Source: Acetobacteraceae bacterium (GTDB lineage Bacteria > Pseudomonadota > Alphaproteobacteria > Acetobacterales > Acetobacteraceae). From it: a DNA stretch of 5,817 nt. The notes beneath the pieces were generated by a model. The model ran no database searches, was not told the origin of the DNA, and worked only from the letters and a program-made list of their open reading frames with translations. The DNA lies in contig PLSZ01000620.1 of NCBI GenBank assembly GCA_003164305.1, positions 1,149 through 6,965 of the forward strand, read 5' to 3'. Positions 1-5,817 of this stretch are shown one piece after another. Position numbers and translations under genes: made by a program. The number at the start of each line of letters is the position of its first letter. Within the stretch, counting starts at the first letter, position 1.

Positions 1-394
1 AGGTCAGGATCGCGTGCGAAATGACCGGCGTTGGCGTGTATCCGTCATGCTCGTCGATCATCACGTCCACGCCGTTGGCGGCGAATACCTCGAGCGCGCT
101 CGCCAAAGCGGGCTCGGACAGCGCGTGGGTGTCGATCCCGATATACAGCGGGCCGGTGATGCCGGCGCCGCTCCGGTGACGGCAGATCGCCTGACTGATC
201 GCCAGGATGTGCCACTCGTTGAATGCATTGTCGAAGGCGGATCCGCGATGGCCCGACGTGCCGAACGCGACGCGCTGCGCCGGGACCGCCGGGTCCGGCC
301 TGCCGTTGAAATACGCCGACACCAGTCGCGGCACGTTGACCAACATCGAGGGTTCGACCATCTTGCCGGCGAACCTGCTTACTTGTTCAGCCAC
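1..394 (-). CDS. pgm: Phosphoglucomutase (alpha-D-glucose phosphate-specific), N-terminal 131 residues
   Basis: Phosphoglucomutase interconverts glucose-6-phosphate and glucose-1-phosphate in the cytoplasm and so feeds UDP-glucose and ADP-glucose synthesis. The frame starts at GTG (394-392), reads [20 protein letters not shown] and runs off the left edge after 131 codons. It follows E. coli Pgm closely: FGTSGHRGS at residues 44-52, a [13 protein letters not shown] block at 58-70, [19 protein letters not shown] at 78-96 and FAANGVDV followed by [13 protein letters not shown] at 104-130. The family is about 546 residues long, so roughly a quarter is present; the catalytic phosphoserine motif (TPSHNP type) lies outside the window. 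GTG is chosen because AAGGAGA sits just upstream and the length before TSGHRG suits the family; an in-frame ATG at 361 would remove conserved N-terminal sequence and has no better site. It lies 27 bp after the synthase stop on the same strand, so cotranscription is likely. Confidence 0.94.
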   Translation of the reverse strand, partial: MAEQVSRFAGKMVEPSMLVNVPRLVSAYFNGRPDPAVPAQRVAFGTSGHRGSAFDNAFNEWHILAISQAICRHRSGAGITGPLYIGIDTHALSEPALASALEVFAANGVDVMIDEHDGYTPTPVISHAILT

Positions 395-399
395 CTTGG

Positions 400-406
400 T
401 CTCCTT
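400..406 (-). promoter_or_regulatory. Ribosome binding site of pgm
   Basis: On the minus strand this reads AAGGAGA, a near-perfect Shine-Dalgarno sequence. GGAG ends six bases before the GTG at 394-392. It decides the start of pgm, which has no ATG at its N-terminus. It lies in the 27-bp gap after the synthase TAA (424-422), a spacing that favours one transcript. I see no inverted repeat with a T-run in the gap, so nothing suggests termination between the genes. Confidence 0.85.
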
Positions 407-421
407 TTCAAAGATGCCGGA

Positions 422-3400
422 TTATCCGAGGACGATCCTCACACGATGGATCGTGCCGTCGTCAGTCAGAGCGATCCGCGCCTGATTTCCCGGGAGCGCG
501 GCGCCGTCAAGTTCCGCCGTGACGACACCGCGGCACACGCCGGCCGGGTTTTCGACGTTTATCTCGTAGCGCGTGGCGTGATATCGGAAGGTGATTCCAA
601 AACCCGGCCAGTCCCCGGGGATGCAGGGGTCGATCAGCAGTGCCGTTCCTTGCTTATGGAACCCCAGGATCGACTCCAGGCCAGCCCGGTACAGCCAACC
701 AGCGGATCCGGTGTACCAGGTCCATCCGCCACGTCCGACATGCGGGGACGTCGAGCAGAGGTCTGCGCAGACGACGTATGGTTCGACCTTGTAACGATAT
801 ATCGCGTCGCGCGTGCTTGCGTGGTTGATGGGGTTCAGCATCGCGAACAGCTCGCCCGCCTTGTCGCCGTCGCCGAGCATGGCGAACGCGATCACCGACC
901 AAATGGCGCCATGGGTGTACTGGCCGCCGTTCTCCCGAATGCCGGGCGGGTAGCCTTTGATATATCCGGGATCGTTCGGCGTTTGATCGAATGGAGGCGT
1001 AAACAGCAGGATCAGGCCGTCGTCGCGGCGGACGAGGTATTTATCGACCGCCGCCATGGCGCGCGCGGCCCGGATTGGATCCCCTGCCCGGGAGATCACG
1101 CTCCATGATTGCGCGATCGAATCGACGCGGCACTCGCTGTTGGAGGCCGAACCGAGCGGCGTTCCGTCATCGTAAAACGCTCGCCGGTACCAATCCCCGT
1201 CCCAGCCGTCGCGCTCGAGCGCTTCTCCCAGAGACGTCGCATGACGCCGCCAGGCCGTGGCATGATCCCGTTCATCGCGGCCATCGGCCAACCGGGCGAA
1301 CCCCGTAAGCGCGGCATGCAGGAACCAGCCGAGCCAGATGCTTTCGCCCTTACCGCCCTCACCGACCTGGTTCATGCCGTCATTCCAGTCTCCTGTCCCC
1401 ATCAGTGGCAAACCATGACCGCCAACCGCGAGACTTTGGTCGAGGGCCCGTGCGCAATGCGCGAACAGGGAGGCCCGCTCAGTGGACTCCGTGGGCTGAA
1501 AGAACGCCTCATCCTCTCCGTCGCGCAGGACCGGCCCGGAAAGAAACGGAACGGTTGCGTCCAGCACCAGGCAATCGCCAGTGACCTCGATGTAGTGCGC
1601 GACAACGTAAGGCAGCCAGATCCGGTCGTCGGAAACACGCGTACGGATTCCGCGCCCGGTTTCCGGCAGCCACCAATGTTGGGTATCACCCTCGACGAAT
1701 TGTCGTCCGGCGGCGCGCAGCAGATGCTCCCGCGCCACATCCGGGCGCGACACGCAGAGCGCCATCACGTCCTGTAGCTGATCGCGAAAGCCATAAGCGC
1801 CGCTCGCCTGGTAAAACGCCGAGCGCGCCCATACCCGGCAGGACAGGTCCTGATAAAGCAGCCAACGGTTCAGCAGAATGTCCATCGAACGATCCGGTGT
1901 CGATACCTGCACCGTCCCGAGCGCGTCATCCCACAGGCCAACGACGGCACCGAGGACATCCTCAAGATCGGCGGTGCGATACTTCATCAGCAACGATTGG
2001 GCCTCAGCCGCTGTCGCCGTCTCGCCGAGCAGGAAGACGACCTCGGTCGTGCCGTTCGCCGGCAACTCCACCCCGGTTCGCAGCGCACCACAGGGATCGA
2101 AACCGGCGCCGGTTCGGTTGGAGAGCGGTGCCAAACCATCGAGCGCGGCAGGCTGGTCGAGCGACCCGTTACGACCCAGAAACTCAGTCCGGTCGCCTGT
2201 CCATGACAGCTTCCGGTCACCGAGATCCATGAACGCCACACGCGAACCGAAATCGTTGCTCCAGGGATTGCGCGCCAGCATCGCCCCGGTCTCCACGTCG
2301 ATCTCGGTGACGATGAACGGCGCGGAAGCGCCGCGCGACGGGCTCAGCACCCACTCGACATAAGCGGTCACCGACAGTCGCCGTCTCCGGCCGGAACGAT
2401 CCGTGATCTTCAACCGGGAAATCTTGATCGGATCGTCAACCGGCACGTATTGCAGCAGTTCGAGCGAAATGCCGTGCGACGTATGCTCGAACCGGCTATA
2501 GCCCTGACCGTGGCGCGCGACATATGACGAGGCCGCCTCGCGGATCGGTAGCGCGGTGGGACCCCAGAACTCTCCGGTATGTTCATCGCGAACGTAAATT
2601 ACCTCGCCCGGCGCATCGCTGACCGGATCGTTCGACCAAGGCGTTATGTGGTTCTGCTGACTGTTGAGCGACCAGGTATAGCCGCTGCCCTCGACCGAGG
2701 TCTGGAACCCGAAGGAAGGGTTGCAGACGACATTGATCCAAGGCGCCGGGGTCGATTGTCCGTCTTCGAGTGTCACCACGTATTCGCGCCCGTTATCGGC
2801 GAAACCGCCCAGACCATTGAAGAACTCCGTCACCCGCCGTGGCGGGGCAGCGCGCGTCACAGCCCCCGCCGCGCGCCGTTTCACCAACCGCGCCATGGGC
2901 GTGGGCTCCGGCGCCCGTCCGACCTGTTCGGAGAGTGTACCGCGATGACCGGCGAGAGTCGCCCGGGCGACGGTCCGCAACAGATCCCGCACCTCGGCCG
3001 AGACAAGGTCGGCGCGCAGGATGACAATCGCGCCGTGCGTATCATCTCCGGCCGGCTTAAGCCTGGATCGGTCCGCCTGGACCAGGGCTTCCAGCGCAAC
3101 CTGGAGATCCTGGACGTACGACGGCGGCCGTTCGTTGATGATCACGAGATCGGCGGACAACTGCTTCATCCGCCAATATTCATGGGCGAGGAGCAGTTCT
3201 TTGACGATATCCAGATCGCTGGTTTCTTCCAGGCGGAGCAGGATGATCGGCCGGTCGCCGGAGATCCCATGGGCCCAAAGCAGGGACGCCGCGCCGCCGC
3301 CGCGTTTGAGTACTTCGGACGCCGGCCGCAACGATGGATCGGCATAGAGCACACGGTTGGCAAGGCTCTGATAGACGTTTGCTTCGCTGGCCCCGATGCC

Positions 3401-5817
3401 GAGGTGACGGAGTTCCACTTGTGCCTGGGTCCAGGCCAGCGTGGTCGCGCGATCGAACGCCATGGTGCCGTGATGTTTGTCCACGAGATCGAGCACTTCG
3501 TCCCGTGAAGTCGCGACCAATGTCCAGAACGCGACGTGGACGGTTGTGCGGGGTGGGACCCGAATTTGACGGCGAAGGCTGAAGATTGGGTCCAGCACGG
3601 CGCCCACCGAGTTGGACAGCGAAGCACCGCCGGCCATGGCGATTGGGTTCCGAATACCGCGCCCACGGCCCAGAAAGCGCGCGCGATCGGTCTCATACTG
3701 CGTGCCCCCAATGGTTCCGCCTTCGACGACCGCGAGATGCGCGGCCCAGACCTGGGGATTGCTTTTCGCCTGCCGGCGCCGTGTGGCCAGAATGGCGCCG
3801 GTTTCAGCCACGAACTCCGTCTCGACGAACAGCTTGGAGAACGCCGGGTGCGCATCGTCGGCGGCATGCGGCGCCAGCACGAGTTCGGCGTAGGACGTCA
3901 ACTCGATGTCCCGCGCCTGGTTGCCGAGATTGCTGATCGACACACGGCGAACCTCCGCATCGTCCTCCGATGAGACCGCGACCTCCAGCCGCGTCGCGAT
4001 CGTCCCATCCCGGCGGATGATTTCCGCCCGTCCCTCGGAAAAAATGGCTTCGTAACGGTCTGGTTCGGCGCCGGACGGTTGAAAGCCCGCCGACCATACC
4101 TGGCCGTCGCGCATATCCCGGACAAAGACGTAAGCGCCCCAGCCATCGCGGGTGACATCTTCCCGCCAACGGGTGACCGCGATGTCTCCCCAGCGGCTGT
4201 AGCCCGATCCCGCCGCGGTGATCATCACCGCGTACCGGCCGTTGGACAGCAGGTTGGTGCGCGGGGTGAGCGTGTGCGGAGAGTTGAAATGGCGCGCCGC
4301 GGAGGAATGCGGGTCGTCCACGCCGGCGGCGGTTTCCATGGTCTCGGTCCTCGGCCTGGTTAACGCCACGTCGCGTGGCATGCGTTCCTGAAGCAAGAGT
4401 TCCGCCGCCTGGATCATTGGCTCGGCATGGAAGCGCGCGCGCATCACCCCGTCGTGAAGAGCGTCGCTAATGGCGAGCACACTCATCCCCTGATGATGCG
4501 CCATGTACGCATGGACGATGGCGACATCCTGACCATTGGGAACGCGCGGCTTTGTGTAATCCAGCGCCTCGTAACAGCCATACCGGCCCAGTCCGCCGGC
4601 TTTGGCCAGAAGCGCGAAGTTTTGTGCCGCCGCGTGAGGATCAACCATCGCGGCGAGTGCCGTCGCATAGGGTGCGATCACAGTGCTGTCACCAATGCCG
4701 CGCTTGAGCGCCAGGTCCGGAATGCCAAAGCTGGAGTACTGATAGGTGAACTCCAGATCGCGCGCGTTGTAGGCGGACTCCGAAGCGCCCCAGGGCACAC
4801 CGCGTTGGGTGCCGTATTTCATCTGCTCATGCACGGCCACACGGCTCGTTTGTTCGAGCAGACTTCCAGCCGGCGCGCGCATGACCAGTTCCGGCATCAG
4901 ATATTCGAACATCGACCCGGACCATGAAATCAGCGCGGACTCGTACCCGACCGGCGCCATGGCGCGTCCGAGCCGGAACCAATGACGGGTCGGCAGGTCT
5001 CCTTTCGCGATCGCCACGAAACTTGTAAGCCGTGCCTCTGACGCCAGCAGATCGTAGTAACCGGGGTCGAGGCTTCCTTCGGCGACCCGATATCCGATTG
5101 AGAGCAGTTCTCGCTCCTGATCGAATAAGAAATCGAACGCCATCGCGTCGAACAGGTTTCGCGCGCGTCCACCGATCGCCATCAGTCGCGTTTCGAACGC
5201 CACAGCCGACTGGGCGGAGCGCGAGAAACTGTCGATTAGCACGTCGAGTTCAGCCGTGGCGTCCGCCGCCGCGCCCGGTTGAACAGCAAGTGCCGCGCGC
5301 CGCCGTGCCAGGATGTCGATGGCCCGCTCGCAAAGACGCGGTAGATCGGCCAGCGCGGGCATCGCGCCGGTCAGAAATGCCAGGTCATTGTCGAGAAGCG
5401 TGTTGCTCGCGCTATCGCCCGCGATGACGCCGGCCCATGGCATCAAAGCGTCGAGGCAACGTTGATGACTGAGAATGGATGCGCCGAGCGCTCCAGACCA
5501 GATCAACGCTTCGTTACCGGCACTCTCATGTTGCGATTGACTTAATATTCGCACGATGCCCGCGAGTTTCTCGGCAAGCAGCGCAAGCTCCGTCAACCTC
5601 CTGGACATGCCCACCGGCGTCGAGGGCGCCGGCCAAAGCACAACGGCGAGTTGTTCGAGTGCGTCGTCAAGTTGCTTCCGGTTCGCCGATCCTGGATCGC
5701 CGGCCAGCTTCCGGAGGGGGCCGCGCATAAGTTCCAAAGCGTCGCCAATCCCGTCGAGCCATTGTGATCCCGTCACGGGACGCCGGATCATTTCAGTACA
5801 GGCATTCCACAGTGCGA
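422..5817 (-). CDS. ndvB: Cyclic beta-1,2-glucan synthase, C-terminal two-thirds (5' end outside window)
   Basis: This enzyme builds cyclic beta-1,2-glucan from UDP-glucose at the inner membrane; the product is exported to the periplasm for osmoadaptation and host interaction. Full-length relatives have about 2,800 residues, with a membrane-embedded GT84 glycosyltransferase first. About 1,797 residues are visible here and the GT84 part is missing. Numbering from the ATG at 5791, I see a helical region (1-205), a glucoamylase-like domain (about 212-475), beta-sandwich 1 (505-790), a linker (800-985), beta-sandwich 2 (995-1280), a GH94 catalytic domain (1285-1700) and a tail to 1789. Hallmarks are YYDLLASEARLTSF, WGASESAYNARD, YMAHHQGM, GAYGFRDQLQD, GTGDWNDGMN and ENGGQYTHGAIW. 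The frame stays open past this ATG to the window edge, adding ALWNACTE, which resembles the conserved family stretch at this point, so the ATG is internal. No transmembrane segment is evident in this part, which fits a cytoplasmic C-terminal region. The frame is intact and ends in TAA. The family call is secure; the symbol ndvB (also chvB or cgs) is by similarity recalled from knowledge of the family. Confidence 0.95.
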   Translation of the reverse strand, partial: ALWNACTEMIRRPVTGSQWLDGIGDALELMRGPLRKLAGDPGSANRKQLDDALEQLAVVLWPAPSTPVGMSRRLTELALLAEKLAGIVRILSQSQHESAGNEALIWSGALGASILSHQRCLDALMPWAGVIAGDSASNTLLDNDLAFLTGAMPALADLPRLCERAIDILARRRAALAVQPGAAADATAELDVLIDSFSRSAQSAVAFETRLMAIGGRARNLFDAMAFDFLFDQERELLSIGYRVAEGSLDPGYYDLLASEARLTSFVAIAKGDLPTRHWFRLGRAMAPVGYESALISWSGSMFEYLMPELVMRAPAGSLLEQTSRVAVHEQMKYGTQRGVPWGASESAYNARDLEFTYQYSSFGIPDLALKRGIGDSTVIAPYATALAAMVDPHAAAQNFALLAKAGGLGRYGCYEALDYTKPRVPNGQDVAIVHAYMAHHQGMSVLAISDALHDGVMRARFHAEPMIQAAELLLQERMPRDVALTRPRTETMETAAGVDDPHSSAARHFNSPHTLTPRTNLLSNGRYAVMITAAGSGYSRWGDIAVTRWREDVTRDGWGAYVFVRDMRDGQVWSAGFQPSGAEPDRYEAIFSEGRAEIIRRDGTIATRLEVAVSSEDDAEVRRVSISNLGNQARDIELTSYAELVLAPHAADDAHPAFSKLFVETEFVAETGAILATRRRQAKSNPQVWAAHLAVVEGGTIGGTQYETDRARFLGRGRGIRNPIAMAGGASLSNSVGAVLDPIFSLRRQIRVPPRTTVHVAFWTLVATSRDEVLDLVDKHHGTMAFDRATTLAWTQAQVELRHLGIGASEANVYQSLANRVLYADPSLRPASEVLKRGGGAASLLWAHGISGDRPIILLRLEETSDLDIVKELLLAHEYWRMKQLSADLVIINERPPSYVQDLQVALEALVQADRSRLKPAGDDTHGAIVILRADLVSAEVRDLLRTVARATLAGHRGTLSEQVGRAPEPTPMARLVKRRAAGAVTRAAPPRRVTEFFNGLGGFADNGREYVVTLEDGQSTPAPWINVVCNPSFGFQTSVEGSGYTWSLNSQQNHITPWSNDPVSDAPGEVIYVRDEHTGEFWGPTALPIREAASSYVARHGQGYSRFEHTSHGISLELLQYVPVDDPIKISRLKITDRSGRRRRLSVTAYVEWVLSPSRGASAPFIVTEIDVETGAMLARNPWSNDFGSRVAFMDLGDRKLSWTGDRTEFLGRNGSLDQPAALDGLAPLSNRTGAGFDPCGALRTGVELPANGTTEVVFLLGETATAAEAQSLLMKYRTADLEDVLGAVVGLWDDALGTVQVSTPDRSMDILLNRWLLYQDLSCRVWARSAFYQASGAYGFRDQLQDVMALCVSRPDVAREHLLRAAGRQFVEGDTQHWWLPETGRGIRTRVSDDRIWLPYVVAHYIEVTGDCLVLDATVPFLSGPVLRDGEDEAFFQPTESTERASLFAHCARALDQSLAVGGHGLPLMGTGDWNDGMNQVGEGGKGESIWLGWFLHAALTGFARLADGRDERDHATAWRRHATSLGEALERDGWDGDWYRRAFYDDGTPLGSASNSECRVDSIAQSWSVISRAGDPIRAARAMAAVDKYLVRRDDGLILLFTPPFDQTPNDPGYIKGYPPGIRENGGQYTHGAIWSVIAFAMLGDGDKAGELFAMLNPINHASTRDAIYRYKVEPYVVCADLCSTSPHVGRGGWTWYTGSAGWLYRAGLESILGFHKQGTALLIDPCIPGDWPGFGITFRYHATRYEINVENPAGVCRGVVTAELDGAALPGNQARIALTDDGTIHRVRIVLG
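692..1939 (-). other. GH94 phosphorylase catalytic domain of the glucan synthase
   Basis: This covers residues of about 1285-1700, an (alpha/alpha)6 barrel. GH94 enzymes cleave beta-glucosides with phosphate and inversion, giving alpha-glucose-1-phosphate; in cyclic glucan synthases this domain controls chain length. Visible motifs are SAFYQASGAYGFRDQLQD (1324-1341), QHWWLPETGRGIRTRVSDD (1371-1389), GTGDWNDGMN (1465-1474), ENGGQYTHGAIW (1620-1631) and GWTWYTGSAGWLYR (1689-1702). The Asp in WNDG (D1471) is the likely general acid. H1627 and the TGS at 1694-1696 are likely phosphate-binding by family analogy. All key motifs are intact, so the domain should be active. Confidence 0.88.
1952..2809 (-). 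repeat. Second GH94 beta-sandwich (repeat unit 2)
   Basis: This covers residues of about 995-1280, the N-terminal beta-sandwich that directly precedes the active GH94 barrel. It opens with FFNGLGGFADNGREYVV and contains NPSFGFQTS, GSGYTWSLNSQQNHITPWSN and DPVSDAPGEVIYVRD, all typical of the NdvB and cellobionic or chitobiose phosphorylase group. It matches the earlier sandwich in order and spacing of landmarks. Confidence 0.82.
2837..3394 (-). other. Linker between the two beta-sandwiches, possibly a degenerate catalytic remnant
   Basis: This covers residues of about 800-985. It starts with a helix (ANVYQSLANRVLYADPSLRP) in the position where the GH94 catalytic barrel starts after sandwich 2. 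It continues with LLWAHGISGDRPIILLRL and LSADLVIINERPPSYVQDL, an alternating alpha/beta pattern common in synthases of this type. The GDWNDG and HWW motifs are absent. It ends in a basic, Ala/Arg/Pro-rich hinge at residues 966-988. A replaced or decayed first catalytic domain is an inference. Confidence 0.55.
3422..4279 (-). repeat. First GH94-type beta-sandwich (repeat unit 1)
   Basis: This covers residues of about 505-790. It aligns by eye with residues 995-1280 of the same protein. Matching landmarks in order are GSGYSRW against GSGYTWS, YVFVRDMRDGQVWS against VIYVRDEHTGEFWG, ELTSYAELVLAP against SVTAYVEWVLSP, ETGAILATR against ETGAMLARN, RARFLGR against RTEFLGR, and LSNSVGAVLDP against LSNRTGAGFDP. 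Double Glyco_transf_36-type (PF06165) sandwiches are known in this family. This copy is not followed by a full catalytic domain. Confidence 0.8.
4367..5158 (-). other. Glucoamylase-like (PF10091/GH189-type) cyclization domain
   Basis: This covers residues of about 212-475 of the visible synthase. The block is very typical of the family: FDFLFDQERELLSIGYR, then YYDLLASEARLTSF, HWFRLGRAM, SWSGSMFEYLMP, RGVPWGASESAYNARD, YQYSSFGIPDL, VIAPYATALAAMVDP, GRYGCYEALDYT, AYMAHHQGM and RARFHAEPMIQAAELLLQER. In a characterised cyclic beta-1,2-glucan synthase this middle module closes the linear chain by transglycosylation and founded family GH189. Conserved acidic residues include E296, E338 and E408; I cannot say from sequence alone which are catalytic. 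Confidence 0.85.
5177..5791 (-). other. Helical region before the cyclization domain of the glucan synthase
   Basis: This covers residues 1-205 counted from the ATG at 5791. It is rich in Leu, Ala, Arg and Glu and looks mostly alpha-helical, with no strong motif. In full-length synthases this stretch links the GT84 membrane part to the glucoamylase-like domain and is among the less conserved regions. Its role is unknown to me; a spacer or scaffold is the simplest reading. Confidence 0.55.

Noticed and set aside
395..421. Possible terminator or promoter between the synthase and pgm
   Set aside because: The 27-bp gap contains only the Shine-Dalgarno sequence; there is no inverted repeat with a T-run and no room for a full promoter.
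14..1108. Plus-strand open frame of 364 codons
   Set aside because: It lies antisense to the start of pgm and the end of the synthase, both with strong family motifs. Its translation is Arg/Asp/Val-rich with no recognisable domain, typical of an antisense shadow in GC-rich DNA.
1109..1777. Plus-strand open frame of 222 codons
   Set aside because: It is antisense to the GH94 catalytic domain, including the GDWNDG region. The minus-strand reading is clearly the real one.
2579..3508. Plus-strand open frame of 309 codons
   Set aside because: It is fully antisense to the linker and second sandwich of the synthase. There is no recognisable motif, and the composition is that of a shadow frame.
3166..3867. 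Second minus-strand frame of 233 codons inside the synthase
   Set aside because: It overlaps the synthase in another frame on the same strand; its product is Arg/Ser/Pro-rich without domain features.
5789..5791. ATG as the true start of a stand-alone protein lacking the glycosyltransferase
   Set aside because: The frame is open upstream to the window edge, the upstream residues fit the family, and no good ribosome binding site is seen.

Overview
The window holds parts of two genes, both on the minus strand, both cut by a window edge and separated by only 27 bp. Nearly all of it (positions 422-5817) is the 3' two-thirds of a giant cyclic beta-1,2-glucan synthase (NdvB/ChvB/Cgs family). The N-terminal glycosyltransferase part lies beyond the right edge. 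Downstream, at positions 1-394, is the start of an E. coli-type phosphoglucomutase gene (pgm). It begins with GTG and has a clear ribosome binding site.

Layout, in the direction of transcription (right to left): a helical region; a glucoamylase-like domain (PF10091/GH189 type, the transglycosylating cyclization module); a first GH94-type beta-sandwich; a helical linker without recognisable catalytic motifs; a second beta-sandwich; the (alpha/alpha)6 GH94 phosphorylase catalytic domain with its hallmark motifs; and a short C-terminal beta-rich tail. A TAA stop follows, then 27 bp with a Shine-Dalgarno sequence, then pgm. The two beta-sandwiches are visibly an ancient internal duplication.

The genes fit one pathway. 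Pgm interconverts glucose-6-phosphate and glucose-1-phosphate, the precursor of UDP-glucose, which is the donor for the synthase. The GH94 domain of such synthases trims linear beta-1,2-glucan with phosphate and releases glucose-1-phosphate, which Pgm could recycle. The arrangement suggests a small osmoregulated periplasmic glucan operon.

The organism is most likely a GC-rich Gram-negative proteobacterium, probably an alphaproteobacterium. This rests on the cyclic glucan synthase type, the high GC content and the codon use, so the lineage is an inference. I see no mobile element, RNA gene, CRISPR array or clear transcription terminator. Long open frames on the plus strand are antisense shadows of the synthase. 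I did not find evidence of an undescribed system; the most useful points are the synthase-pgm linkage, the GTG-started pgm that a simple ATG-based search misses, and the fact that the first ATG of the large frame is not the true start.
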